64,000 bases of DNA, taken from the NCBI GenBank assembly GCA_016704435.1, contig JADJAB010000012.1, positions 1 through 64,000 of the forward strand, in the 5' to 3' direction. Shown here one piece after another: positions 28,166-37,176 of this stretch. Under the pieces are notes generated by a model, which was given only the letters and a program-made list of their open reading frames with translations, was not told the origin of the DNA and did not search any database. A program made the position numbers and the translations under genes. Source of the DNA: Rhodobacter sp. GTDB taxonomy: Bacteria > Pseudomonadota > Alphaproteobacteria > Rhodobacterales > Rhodobacteraceae. Within the stretch, counting starts at the first letter, position 1, and every line of letters starts with the position of its first letter.

Positions 28166-28407
28166 GAAGCAATTGCGCGCCTTGCGGCGCAGGTCCCTTG
28201 TCTCGTCGACATGCTTGCGCACGTCTCCTTGCGCGCCTCCGGCGGGAGTATTCTTGCCGAGATGAAACCGGAACGCGCCTCTGCCCTTCATCTTGGCCAA
28301 AATACTCCGGGGAGTTTGAGGGGCAGCGCCCCTCATCGGCCGACGCCGGATGCCGGCGCGCCAGGGACAAATTGAAAAGCCTTGCGCCGGCAGGCGCGCA
28401 ATTGCTT
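28166..28407. repeat. MITE-like intergenic element with terminal inverted repeats
   Basis: The whole gap between priA and rodA is bounded by inverted ends of about 27 nt: AAGCAATTGCGCGCCT... on the left (from 28167) and its complement ending ...GGCGCGCAATTGCTT on the right (to 28407). Inside is copy 5 of the hairpin repeat (GGGAGTATTCTTGCCGAGAT-GAAA at 28244, inverted arm at about 28284-28312). The right 121 nt (28284-28404) recur at 39037-39157 with about seven differences. No coding sequence is present. Confidence 0.6.
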
Positions 28408-28414
28408 ACCCGCG

Positions 28415-29554
28415 CTATCGCGGGCGATGCACATGCGCGCTTTGCACCAGACCGAATCCTGCGAGGATCACCAGCATCGCTGATCCGCCGTAGCTGAGCA
28501 GCGGCAAGGGCACACCCACCACCGGGGCCATGCCCATCACCATCGACAGGTTCACCGCCAGGTAGAAAAAGAAGTTTGCGGCCACCCCGATGATCAGCAG
28601 CGACGAGAACCGGTCCCGGTTCTGCATTGCCGAGACCAGGCAGAAACCAATGATCAGTGCGTATAGCAGCAGCAACGAAAACGCGCCGATGAATCCGAAC
28701 TCCTCGGCCAGCGTGGTAAAAATGAAATCGGTGTGCTTTTCGGGCAGGAAGTTCAGCCGCGACTGCGTGCCCTGCATGAACCCCTTGCCCGACCAGCCGC
28801 CCGACCCCAGCGCGATCTTCGCCTGCATGATGTTGTAGCCCGCGCCCAGCGGGTCGGCGGCGGGGTCGAGGAAGGTGTCGATCCGGCGGTACTGGTAGTC
28901 GTGAAGGAACTGCCAGGGCGTGCCGCGGGTCATGAACACCCCCGCCACCGCACCGACGGCCAGCGACAGCACGGCCGCGAAATACCACAGGCTGACTCCG
29001 GCCGCGAACATCACCGCTGCGCCGCCCAGGATCAGCATCAGCGAGGTGCCGAGGTTCGGCTGAATCAGCACCAGGATCGTCGGCGCCACCGTCAGCAGCA
29101 CCGGCAACAGCACCCACAAGGGCCGCGAGATGCGCCGGGTGTCCAGCCAGTCGTAGTAGGAGGCCAAAAGCAGCACCAGCGCGAATTTCATCATCTCCGA
29201 GGGCTGCAGGTTGATCGGCCCCAGCTCGATCCAGCGTTGCGCGCCCATGCCGATCTTGCCCTTGAACTCGACGAAGACCAGCAGCGCGAACGAGACCAGA
29301 TAGGCCACCCCCGCCATGTTGCGCCAGAACCAGATCGGCACCATGGCCACGGCGAACATCAGTAGCATCCCTGCCAGGAAGACCTGGGACTGCCGGCGTG
29401 CCCAGACCTCGAAATCGCCGCCCGCAATCGACCACAGCATCAGGATGCCGACCGAGGCCACGGCAGCCAGCAGCACGATCACCGGCCAGTTCAGGTAGAG
29501 AACCTTTCGAAGGCCGGTCGGTACCTGCTTGATGCGGCTTTCCAGAAAGCTCAT
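28415..29554 (-). CDS. rodA: Rod shape-determining glycosyltransferase RodA
   Basis: A SEDS-family lipid II polymerase that works with PBP2 in the elongasome. The 379-aa product from ATG 29554 has about ten membrane helices. SEDS landmarks are GAQRWIELGPINLQPSEMMKFAL, IMQAKIALGSGGWSGKGFMQGTQSRLNFLPEKHTDFIFTTLAEE and the terminal VGVPLPLLSYGGSAML. It begins 13 nt after the mrdA stop, at the end of the mre operon. Confidence 0.95.
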   Translation of the reverse strand: MSFLESRIKQVPTGLRKVLYLNWPVIVLLAAVASVGILMLWSIAGGDFEVWARRQSQVFLAGMLLMFAVAMVPIWFWRNMAGVAYLVSFALLVFVEFKGKIGMGAQRWIELGPINLQPSEMMKFALVLLLASYYDWLDTRRISRPLWVLLPVLLTVAPTILVLIQPNLGTSLMLILGGAAVMFAAGVSLWYFAAVLSLAVGAVAGVFMTRGTPWQFLHDYQYRRIDTFLDPAADPLGAGYNIMQAKIALGSGGWSGKGFMQGTQSRLNFLPEKHTDFIFTTLAEEFGFIGAFSLLLLYALIIGFCLVSAMQNRDRFSSLLIIGVAANFFFYLAVNLSMVMGMAPVVGVPLPLLSYGGSAMLVILAGFGLVQSAHVHRPR

Positions 29555-29567
29555 TGCGCCCGCCCCG

Positions 29568-31514
29568 TCATGCGCGCGAGCTTTCGGGCGCAGCACCGGT
29601 GGCCGGGTCGCGCAGCGGCAATTCCTTCAGCATGGTCTCGATCCTTCCGCGCTGGCTGGCGGGATAGGCAGACAGGGGTGGCAGGCCGGGCGACATCGCC
29701 CGCAGAAGGATGTCGCGCGCAATCGGTGCGGCCGCGGTCGAGCCGCCGCCGCCATGTTCGACCACCACCGACACCGCATAGCGCGGGGCGTCATAGGGCG
29801 CGAAGGCCACGAACAGCGCATGGTCGCGGCGCTTCCAGGGCAGCTGGTCGTTCGACACCACGCCGCGGGCGCGTTCGGCGGCGGTGATGTTGCGCACCTG
29901 GCTGGTGCCGGTCTTGCCGGCCATCACCATCGTCGGCTCGACGATGCGGCTGGATTTGCCGGTGCCGCGGTCGCCGTTCACCACCTCGTGCATGCCGTGG
30001 CGCACCGCCTGCAGCACCTCGGGCGGAATGTCGAGGAGCGGCGCCTCGGCCACCGGCACCTCGAAGGTGCCGACCATCCGCAGCAGCCGCGGTGCCACCG
30101 CCCGCCCCGAGGCGATGCGCGCCGCCATCACCGCCAGTTGCAGGGGCGAGGTCAGCACATAGCCCTGGCCGATCGAGGCGTTGATCGTGTCGCCGATCCG
30201 CCAGTCTTCCTTGTAGCGATCGGCCTTCCAGGCCTTGTCAGGCATGGTCCCTTCGGTGATCGCCGACATCGGAATGTCGTGGCGGTGGCCGAGCCCCAGC
30301 TTGCGGCCGGTTTCGGCGATCTGGTCGATGCCCACCCTCTGCGCGACGTCGTAGTAGAACACGTCGCAGCTTTCGGTCAGCGACCGGGTCAGCCCCACGG
30401 TGCCGTGTCCGCGCCTGCTCCAGCAGTGGAACTTGCGGCCGCCGATCTCGATGAAACCGGGGCAGCTGACCCTGTGAGCTTCGGTGATTGCCCCAGACTC
30501 CAGCGCTGCCAGCGCCGTTACCATCTTGAAGGTCGATCCCGGCGGATAGGCGCCAGACACCGCCTTGTTGGCCAGCGGGCGGTGGTCATGCTCGGTCAGC
30601 GCGGCATAGTCGGTGTGGCTGATGCCGCGCACGAACAGATTGGGGTCGAACGACGGCGAGGATGCAATGCAGATGATGTCGCCGTTGGTCACGTCCATCA
30701 CCACGGCGGCGGCGGATTCCTCTCCCAGCCTGGCTTGCGCGAAATTCTGCACGTCGGCGTCGATAGTCAGGCGGATATCCTCGCCCGGATCGCCCTCTTG
30801 CCGCTCCAGCTCGCGCATGACGCGGCCGACGTGATTGACCTCGATCTTCTTGGTGCCGGCGGTGCCGCGCAGAGTGTCTTCCATCCACTTCTCGACGCCG
30901 ATCTTGCCGATCTGGAACTTCGGCAGGCGCAGCACCGGGTCGGGGTTCTCGGTCGCTTCCAGGTCCTTTTCCGACACCGGGCCGACGTAGCCGACCACAT
31001 GGGCGAAGTCGGCATCGCGCGGGTATTGCCGCGACAGGCCCACTTCGGGCACCACGCCGGGAAGCGCCGGCGCATTGATCGCAACTTTCGAGAAATCGTC
31101 CCAGACGAGCCGGTCCTTGACGATCACGGGCACGAAGGCAGAATGCTTTTTCACCGCGGCGGCGGTTTCTTCCAGCTCTTCGGGGGTCATCGGGATCAGG
31201 CTGGCCAGCCGGGCCAGCACCAGATCGACGTCGCCGGCATCCTCGCGGGTGATGACGACGCGGTAGTTCTGCTCGTTCTCGGCGATGATCTTGCCGTTGC
31301 GGTCGTAGATCAACCCGCGGCGCGGCGGGATCAGACGGATGTTGATGCGGTTTTCCTCGGCCAGCAGTCGGAATTCGTCGGCCTGGTCGACCTGCAGATA
31401 GCGCAGCCGTGTGCCCAGGGCGATGACCATCGCCGTCATTGCGCCGCCCATCATCAACCCGCGCCGGGTGACGGTGCGGGCGCAGTCCTCGGTGTCTTTC
31501 TGGGTGCGTCTCAC
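29568..31514 (-). CDS. mrdA: Penicillin-binding protein 2
   Basis: A class B transpeptidase that crosslinks side-wall peptidoglycan. The 648-aa product has a short cytoplasmic N terminus, one membrane anchor (about residues 20-37) and the dimerisation region (PPRRGLIYDRNGKIIAEN). The transpeptidase domain has SxxK (PPGSTFKM, about residue 327), the S-x-D/N position in LTESCDVFYYDV and KTG in MAGKTGTSQ (about 533). Its start overlaps the mreD stop by four bases, and rodA follows. Confidence 0.95.
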   Translation of the reverse strand: MRRTQKDTEDCARTVTRRGLMMGGAMTAMVIALGTRLRYLQVDQADEFRLLAEENRINIRLIPPRRGLIYDRNGKIIAENEQNYRVVITREDAGDVDLVLARLASLIPMTPEELEETAAAVKKHSAFVPVIVKDRLVWDDFSKVAINAPALPGVVPEVGLSRQYPRDADFAHVVGYVGPVSEKDLEATENPDPVLRLPKFQIGKIGVEKWMEDTLRGTAGTKKIEVNHVGRVMRELERQEGDPGEDIRLTIDADVQNFAQARLGEESAAAVVMDVTNGDIICIASSPSFDPNLFVRGISHTDYAALTEHDHRPLANKAVSGAYPPGSTFKMVTALAALESGAITEAHRVSCPGFIEIGGRKFHCWSRRGHGTVGLTRSLTESCDVFYYDVAQRVGIDQIAETGRKLGLGHRHDIPMSAITEGTMPDKAWKADRYKEDWRIGDTINASIGQGYVLTSPLQLAVMAARIASGRAVAPRLLRMVGTFEVPVAEAPLLDIPPEVLQAVRHGMHEVVNGDRGTGKSSRIVEPTMVMAGKTGTSQVRNITAAERARGVVSNDQLPWKRRDHALFVAFAPYDAPRYAVSVVVEHGGGGSTAAAPIARDILLRAMSPGLPPLSAYPASQRGRIETMLKELPLRDPATGAAPESSRA

Positions 31515-32050
31515 AACCGCCTCCCGTAATCGTCCGTCTCGCCGGTGGCGGGTTTGCGCAGGTCAAGAACCAGCCGTGACGCCCCCACGATCAGCGGATA
31601 GGCCAGAGCCGACCACAGCACTTGCACTGCAGCATAGCCGAAGGGCGGCTGCGGCAGAAGCGCCAGCAGGAAGACCAGCCGATATGCCAGAAGCATTCCA
31701 ACCATCAACCCGGTGACCAGCAACCATTCGACGACGAAGTTCAACTCGCGCGTCAAGGCCGCGCGCGAGCGGATGAATTCGGTCGCCAGCACCACCAGCG
31801 CGGTCCACAGCCCCGGGGGGCGCAGCAGGATCAGGTCTTCGGCCAGCACCACCACGACGATCAGCCAAAGCGGCAGGTAATCAGGCCGCCGCATCACCCA
31901 GGCCATGATCAGGCACAGCAGGAGGTCGGGGCCGGGCAGGGCGCCTGCCGCGCCGCCCAGCGGCAAGAGCCGCACGAACAGCAGCAACAGCGCCAGCGCC
32001 AGGAACAGCGCCCGGTAGCCCCAATGCGCGGCCCGCCAGAAATCCATCAT
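31511..32050 (-). CDS. mreD: Rod shape-determining protein MreD
   Basis: A 179-aa inner-membrane protein with five or six hydrophobic helices, little sequence conservation and short loops (LRPPGLWTALVVLATEFIRSR, LLPQPPFGYAAVQVLW). Identity rests mainly on its place between mreC and mrdA, overlapping both by four bases. It links the cytoplasmic MreB filament to the periplasmic elongasome. Confidence 0.88.
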   Translation of the reverse strand: MMDFWRAAHWGYRALFLALALLLLFVRLLPLGGAAGALPGPDLLLCLIMAWVMRRPDYLPLWLIVVVVLAEDLILLRPPGLWTALVVLATEFIRSRAALTRELNFVVEWLLVTGLMVGMLLAYRLVFLLALLPQPPFGYAAVQVLWSALAYPLIVGASRLVLDLRKPATGETDDYGRRL

Positions 32051-33060
32051 TCGCTTGCCGCGCCAGAGGCGCCCTCGGTGGCCGCGGCCTGACCCTCGGC
32101 ATCGCCCGAGCCCGTCTCGCCGACATCGCCGCCGCCTTCCACCGGGGGTGCGGCAGCTTCGGCCTCGGCATCCACATCGGCGGCGGGAGCCGAGGGCAAC
32201 AGGGGCGGCGCGACCAGCGCGCCAGGGTCGCTCAGCGGCTGCAACTCGTGGCTGCGCAGCACACGCAGGAACTCCAGCCGCTGATAGTCCGCCGAAAGCA
32301 CCACCCGCAGCCGCTTGTCGGTACCGCGCACCACCTGGCCGACCAGGAGCCCTGCCGGCAGCACCCCGCCATCGCCCGAGGTTACCACCCGGTCGCCGGG
32401 GCTGACATCATCCGAGGTCTCGATGAACTCCAGGAGCGGCAGGGGGGAATTCTCGCCGGACAACAGGCCCCTTTGCCCCGAAGGCTGCACCGTGACCGGA
32501 ATGCGGCTGTTCGAATCGGTCACCAGAATCACCCGGCTGGTGCGTTCGCCCACGCCCGAGATGCGGCCGACATAGCCCAGGCCATCCATGCAGGCCCAGC
32601 CGTCGCGGATACCGTCGCGCGCGCCCACGTTCACCAGCACCGACTGGCGGAACGGGCTGCCCGAGTCGGCCAGCACCTGACCGGTAATATAGGTCAGCTT
32701 GGGGTCCAGCCGCACCTTGTTCAGGTCCAGCAGCCGCGCGTTCTGTTCGCCCAGCTGGCGGGCCGCCTCCTTCCAGGCAACCATCTTCTGCAATTCCCGC
32801 TTGAGCTCCTGGTTCTGTTCATAGATGCGGGTGTAGGACTGGAAATCCTCGACCATGCCCATCATCCTGGTCACCGGCACCAGCGCCCATTCCATGTTGG
32901 GCACCACCGCGTCGACCAGCGCGGCGCGGAACCGTTCCACCCGCGGGCTGTCGATCCGCCACAACAGGAACAGGCCCAGCAATACCAGCACCAGCAACCC
33001 CACCAGCAAACGCCGGAGGGGGCGGGAATAGTCTTCCGGTCCGATGCGGGTCCTGGTCAC
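32047..33060 (-). CDS. mreC: Rod shape-determining protein MreC
   Basis: A 337-aa bitopic protein with a short cytoplasmic end, one membrane helix (about residues 13-30), a coiled coil (YEQNQELKRELQKMV) and the beta-rich MreC domain (GARDGIRDGWACMDGLGYVGRI, VILVTDSNSRIPVTVQPSGQRGLLSG, VTSGDGGVLPAGLLVGQV). The last 60 residues are Ala/Glu/Gly-rich and probably disordered. It scaffolds PBP2, MreD and MreB, and lies between mreB and mreD. Confidence 0.93.
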   Translation of the reverse strand: MTRTRIGPEDYSRPLRRLLVGLLVLVLLGLFLLWRIDSPRVERFRAALVDAVVPNMEWALVPVTRMMGMVEDFQSYTRIYEQNQELKRELQKMVAWKEAARQLGEQNARLLDLNKVRLDPKLTYITGQVLADSGSPFRQSVLVNVGARDGIRDGWACMDGLGYVGRISGVGERTSRVILVTDSNSRIPVTVQPSGQRGLLSGENSPLPLLEFIETSDDVSPGDRVVTSGDGGVLPAGLLVGQVVRGTDKRLRVVLSADYQRLEFLRVLRSHELQPLSDPGALVAPPLLPSAPAADVDAEAEAAAPPVEGGGDVGETGSGDAEGQAAATEGASGAASE

Positions 33061-33083
33061 GCGCGCCTCTCTTCAGGGCGGGA

Positions 33084-34121
33084 TCAGCTGTCGTAGTCGA
33101 TGACGTGCCGCAGCTGCTTTTCGTATTCCAGTGCCTTGCCGGTGCCCAAGGCAACACAATTGAGTGACTCGTTGGCGACCGAGATCGACAGCCCGGTCTG
33201 TTCGCGCAGTGCAAGGTCCAGATCGCCCAGAAGCGCGCCGCCTCCGGTCAGCATCACGCCGCGGTCGACGATGTCGGCCGCCAGGTCCGGCGGCGTCGCT
33301 TCCAGCGCCTGCATCACCGCGTCGCAGATCTGCTGCACCGGCTCGGCCAGGGCCTCGGCCACCTGGGCCTGGTTGATCTCGGTTTCCTTCGGCACGCCGT
33401 TCAACAGGTCGCGGCCGCGGATCTGCATGCTGGAGCCACGTCCGTCGTCCGGCATCCGCGCCGTGCCGATCGAGGTCTTGATGCGCTCGGCCGTCGATTC
33501 GCCGATCAACAGGTTCTGGTGGCGACGAAGATAGGAGATGATCGCCTCATCCATCCGGTCGCCGCCGACACGGACCGACCGGGCATAGACGATGTCGCCC
33601 AGCGACAGCACCGCCACCTCGGTGGTGCCGCCACCGATATCCACGACCATGCTGCCGGTCGGCTCGGTGATCGGCATGCCCGCCCCGATGGCTGCGGCGA
33701 TCGGCTCGGCAATAAGCCCGGCGCGGCGTGCACCGGCCTGCAATACGCTGTTTCGGATCGCCCGCTTTTCCACCGGTGTTGCGCCGTGCGGCACGCAGAC
33801 GATGATCTTCGGCTTGCTGAAGGTCGTGCGCTTGTGCACCTTGCGGATGAAATGCTTGATCATCTCTTCCGCCGCTTCGAAATCGGCGATCACCCCGTCG
33901 CGCATGGGGCGGATCGCCTCGATACTGCCGGGGGTGCGGCCAAGCATCAGCTTGGCATCCTCGCCCACCGCCAGCACCACCTTCTTGCCGTCCTTGGTGT
34001 GATAGGCCACCACCGAGGGCTCGTTCAGCACGATGCCCTTGCCGCGGATATAGACCAGCGTGTTGGCCGTGCCGAGGTCGATCGCCATGTCAGACGAGAA
34101 CAGGCCGGAGAGTATCGACAT
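33084..34121 (-). CDS. mreB: Rod shape-determining protein MreB
   Basis: The bacterial actin homologue whose membrane-bound filaments direct wall elongation. The 345-aa product from ATG 34121 has the actin phosphate loops MAIDLGTANTLVYIRGKGIVLNEPSV and VVDIGGGTTEVAVLSLG and the C-terminal adenosine motif MLTGGGALLGDLD. ATG 34136 is an alternative that adds five residues; 34121 matches family starts. It heads mreBCD-mrdA-rodA, read leftward. The roughly 237-nt gap upstream to the SDR gene should hold its promoter; TATATG near 34183-34190 on the minus strand is a weak candidate -10. Confidence 0.96.
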   Translation of the reverse strand: MSILSGLFSSDMAIDLGTANTLVYIRGKGIVLNEPSVVAYHTKDGKKVVLAVGEDAKLMLGRTPGSIEAIRPMRDGVIADFEAAEEMIKHFIRKVHKRTTFSKPKIIVCVPHGATPVEKRAIRNSVLQAGARRAGLIAEPIAAAIGAGMPITEPTGSMVVDIGGGTTEVAVLSLGDIVYARSVRVGGDRMDEAIISYLRRHQNLLIGESTAERIKTSIGTARMPDDGRGSSMQIRGRDLLNGVPKETEINQAQVAEALAEPVQQICDAVMQALEATPPDLAADIVDRGVMLTGGGALLGDLDLALREQTGLSISVANESLNCVALGTGKALEYEKQLRHVIDYDS

Positions 34122-34370
34122 CAGGGATCCCCACATGCAAGCAGCTTTCTCCCCGCGACTCAGGGTCTGAGGCGGGCGCCTTCATATAAGGACCTGCGCC
34201 ACCAAGCGAAAGGCCTTGTAGCACGGCGCGCGGGGGGCCGCCTACACAATCACTTGCTTGCAGAAACACTGTATTTCGGGCGTGACTGATGGCGAAATCT
34301 GGCACGGATTTGACATGATCTGACATAAGGTCGGGGACGGGCTGCAAAGGCAGAAGAAATGGAGGCGGAA

Positions 34371-35132
34371 ATGGCAGGGGTTCACGGGCGCGTGGCGCTG
34401 GTTACCGGGGCAGGGTCGGAGGGGGGAATCGGCTTTGCCATCGCCCGCGCGCTGGTCGCTGGCGGGGCAAAGGTCTGCGTCACTGCCACCACCGCGCGCA
34501 TCCATGACCGCGCGGCGACCTTGGGCTGCATGTCCCACATCGCCGACCTGACCGACACCGCGCAGGTCGCCAGCCTCTTCGCTGCCGTCACAGCAAAGCT
34601 GGGCCCGGTCGAGGTCTTGGTGAACAACGCCGGCATGGTGCAGAGCGGCCATGACATCGACCGCCAGCACCTTGCCGGCTGGTCCGATGCGGCCTGGGCG
34701 CATCACATGGCCCTGAACATCAACACCACCTTCCACTGCTGCCGCGCCGCCTTGCCCACCATGGCCGCGCAGGGCTATGGCCGCATCGTCAACATTTCCT
34801 CGGTCACCGGCCCCGTTGTCACCATCGACGGCTCTTCGGCCTATGCCACCGCCAAGGCCGCCGTCACCGGCATGACCCGCTCGATCGCGCTGGAATACGG
34901 GCGTCAAGGCATCACCTGCAATGCCGTCCTGCCCGGCTGGATCGCCACCGAAAGCTCTTCCGACGGCGAAATCCGCGCGGGACAAGCCACCCCCGCCGGC
35001 CGCCCCGGCACACCTGACGAGATCGCCGCCGCTGCCGTGTTCCTTGCGTCGCAAGAGGCCAGCTATGTCACCGGCGCGATGCTGGTGGTAGACGGCGGCA
35101 ACACCTTGCAAGAGATGAAGGCACATGACTGA
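34371..35132 (+). CDS. Short-chain dehydrogenase/reductase
   Basis: A 253-aa classical SDR: dinucleotide motif GAGSEGGIG, NNAG in EVLVNNAGMVQ, catalytic Ser in VNISSVTG, and YATAK with the Tyr-Lys pair. C-terminal PGWIATES and VTGAMLVVDGG are typical. The substrate is unknown. ATG 34371 is chosen because GGAGG lies five bases upstream; ATG 34359 is in frame without such a site. The end overlaps the next gene by 8 nt. Confidence 0.9.
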   Translation: MAGVHGRVALVTGAGSEGGIGFAIARALVAGGAKVCVTATTARIHDRAATLGCMSHIADLTDTAQVASLFAAVTAKLGPVEVLVNNAGMVQSGHDIDRQHLAGWSDAAWAHHMALNINTTFHCCRAALPTMAAQGYGRIVNISSVTGPVVTIDGSSAYATAKAAVTGMTRSIALEYGRQGITCNAVLPGWIATESSSDGEIRAGQATPAGRPGTPDEIAAAAVFLASQEASYVTGAMLVVDGGNTLQEMKAHD

Positions 35133-35874
35133 TCCCAGCTTCCTTCCCGGCGTTCCGGCCGAGGCGCTTCTGGCCGCGTTGCGCCGAAGCCCTGGCAATG
35201 AGATCGCCTCGGGCAAATTCGCCAGCCCCGAGTCTTCGGCGGCGCTGGTGGCCAACGCCTTCGGCTGGTTCCTGAACCGCCCCGCCGACTTGCCGCCGCT
35301 GCCCGGCGTGCCGATGGCCCAGCCGACCGAGGTGGACCTGACGGTCGAGATGCACTTCCCCTGGCAAGGCGGCCGCCATCCCTGGATCGACGTCGCCATC
35401 ACCACGCCCACCACCCTGGTCGGCGTCGAATCCAAACGCTATGAGCCCTTCCGCCCCGGCAAGAAGACCGAGTTCTCCGATGCGTTCGAGACCCGCGACT
35501 GGGGCCAAGGCATGGCCCGCTATACCGCGATGCGCCGCGCGCTGGTCAGTGGCGATCAGACCTACCGCCACCTCGACGCCGCCCAACTGGTCAAACACGC
35601 CTGCGGCTTGCGCACCCAGGCCCTGAAACGCGCGCGGGGGGCCGTGCTGGTCTATCTGCACGCCAGCCCCGGAGACTGGGCCAACGGCAAACCGGTGGAC
35701 CCCGCCGCCATCGTCCGCCACCAGACCGAGATCACCCATTTCGCCAATGCCGTCAAAGGCGACGACGTGGTGTTCGCCCCGGTGCGCTGGGTGGACGTTC
35801 TGGCACAATGGGCGAGGGTGCCGGCGTTGGCGGAGCATGCGAAGGCGGTGGCGAGGGGGTTCGGGCCGATTTGA
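35125..35874 (+). CDS. Unknown protein with PD-(D/E)XK nuclease-like core
   Basis: A 249-aa protein whose middle reads PWIDVAITTPTTLVGVESKRYEPFR. An Asp one strand before a V-x-E-S-K motif is the catalytic arrangement of PD-(D/E)XK nucleases. Later segments (ETRDWGQGMARYTAM, LVKHACGLRTQALKR, GAVLVYLHASPGDW) are helical and strand-like, as in such folds. It resembles uncharacterised restriction-endonuclease-like proteins, with no methyltransferase or toxin partner next to it. The 8-nt overlap with the SDR gene implies co-transcription, perhaps by chance. The 149 nt downstream show no gene. Confidence 0.65.
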   Translation: MTDPSFLPGVPAEALLAALRRSPGNEIASGKFASPESSAALVANAFGWFLNRPADLPPLPGVPMAQPTEVDLTVEMHFPWQGGRHPWIDVAITTPTTLVGVESKRYEPFRPGKKTEFSDAFETRDWGQGMARYTAMRRALVSGDQTYRHLDAAQLVKHACGLRTQALKRARGAVLVYLHASPGDWANGKPVDPAAIVRHQTEITHFANAVKGDDVVFAPVRWVDVLAQWARVPALAEHAKAVARGFGPI

Positions 35875-36023
35875 CGTTCTGACAGCGGGTCCGGGCCTAG
35901 TCGCCGGCGGCTTTGAGCCCTTTCTGCCATGTCGCGCAGTCAGTATGCAGAAGGTGAGGTTTCAGCTTCTGCCCCCATGGAAATGTTTTTCATCGGACTT
36001 CTCCGCCTGCTTTGAGCTTCGGA

Positions 36024-36467
36024 TCACGCGGGACGACGCAGCTTGCCTGTCATCCGCAGTCCGTCGCGCATGTTGAGGCCCAGCAGCGCGATGTTCACCG
36101 CACCCGCGCCCAGTTCCAGCACCTGGATGGCGTAGAACCCGGCGTCGAACGTCCCCGCCTGCGCCTTGAACGAGAGATAGAGCGCCGAGGGGATCAGGAC
36201 CATTATGCCGTTGGCGGCGATGATGGGCATGCGTTTCTGTTTTTTCGAGACAAGGGGGCCGCGACGCTTTTTCGACAGTCGGAACCCCGAACCGCCCACC
36301 GCCGCCAGCGCCGGTATCAGGATCAGAAAGCCCCACGGGATCAGGGTTTTCACTGTTGTGACCACGGCGGCGTTCGCGAAGAGCTCTGACAGGGCAGTGG
36401 ACAGCCAGAAGGTGAGGATCATCAGCAGAGCGATGCCGCCCGCGATGGGGTGAATGGTCTTGGTCAT
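36024..36467 (-). CDS. Four-helix membrane protein, divergent from MarR
   Basis: A 147-aa protein with about four hydrophobic helices (residues about 8-30, 43-62, 82-102 and 112-130) and a basic cytoplasmic loop (RLSKKRRGPLVSKKQKR). Start ATG 36467 has AAGGAGC upstream. The helix pattern and the very basic loop match uncharacterised transmembrane proteins often paired with MarR or PadR regulators. The divergent MarR gene and paired operators suggest it is repressed by that regulator; a role in stress or toxin resistance would fit. Confidence 0.75.
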   Translation of the reverse strand: MTKTIHPIAGGIALLMILTFWLSTALSELFANAAVVTTVKTLIPWGFLILIPALAAVGGSGFRLSKKRRGPLVSKKQKRMPIIAANGIMVLIPSALYLSFKAQAGTFDAGFYAIQVLELGAGAVNIALLGLNMRDGLRMTGKLRRPA

Positions 36468-36496
36468 TGCAGCGCTCCTTGATCGAGCAATTTTAT

Positions 36497-36530
36497 ATAG
36501 TAGGCTATTTATAATTGCATAGCAAACTAT
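36497..36530. promoter_or_regulatory. Twin operator dyads for the MarR regulator
   Basis: ATAG-TAGG-CTAT at 36497-36508 and ATAG-CAAA-CTAT at 36519-36530 are two copies of ATAG-N4-CTAT, with centres 22 bp apart (two helical turns). They lie in the AT-rich 83-nt divergent region between the membrane-protein gene and the MarR gene. Confidence 0.65.
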
Positions 36531-36550
36531 TCAAGTAGTAGGCAAGGGGC

Positions 36551-37000
36551 ATGGAGTTCGTAAAGGATCAATCGGCGGGATATCTCGCAAACCACATGGC
36601 GCGGCTGTTTGCGCGTGGGTTGACGTCGCGGATCAAACCGCTGGGTCTGACCACCGGCACGTTTCCGGCGCTGCTGGAGCTTTGGGAAAAGGACGGTCTG
36701 ACGCAGAAGGAGCTGGTCGTCAGGCTCGACATCGAACAGGCGACCATGGCCAACACGCTGGCGCGGATGGAACGCGACGGGCTGATCGTCCGCAAGAAGG
36801 ATGTTAGCGACGGGCGGGTGCAGCGTATCTGGTTGACTGATTGCGCGCGTGATTTGCACGGGCCGGCCGTCAATGCGGCGATGGCGGAAAATGCCGCTGC
36901 CCTCAGTGGTCTGTCGGAAGCCGAACAGGGCCAGTTCATCGCATTGATGCAGAAGATCATCGCCACCAGGCAACAGAAGGCAACCACGGTCCTTGCCTAA
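36551..37000 (+). CDS. MarR family transcriptional regulator
   Basis: A 149-aa winged-helix protein: LTTGTFPALLELWEKDGLTQKELVVRLDIEQATMANTLARMERDGLIVRKKDVSDGRVQRIWLTDC covers the HTH and the wing, with the conserved D-x-R-x-x-x-x-x-LT. The flanking helices form the dimer interface. MarR proteins usually repress their own gene and a divergent neighbour and release DNA on binding phenolic or oxidant ligands. The 176 nt after it, up to leuA, show no gene. Confidence 0.9.
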   Translation: MEFVKDQSAGYLANHMARLFARGLTSRIKPLGLTTGTFPALLELWEKDGLTQKELVVRLDIEQATMANTLARMERDGLIVRKKDVSDGRVQRIWLTDCARDLHGPAVNAAMAENAAALSGLSEAEQGQFIALMQKIIATRQQKATTVLA

Positions 37001-37176
37001 GTCGGGCAAACAACCACAAAGGCTGATTTGGCACCTGCAATGACGGCAGCATCGTCCGCAAGGCAGTCGTAGCGTGATGGCCGCTGCAATCGGGTCAACA
37101 AACCCTAACGCCACTCCTAACCACTTGGAATCTCTTGCGTGGAAAGGGCGCCCCGCCTCCAGGACACCCCCCCCCC

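Noticed and set aside
29529..31529. A 666-codon plus-strand frame opposite the mrdA gene
   Set aside because: Antisense shadow; the minus strand carries full PBP2 motifs.
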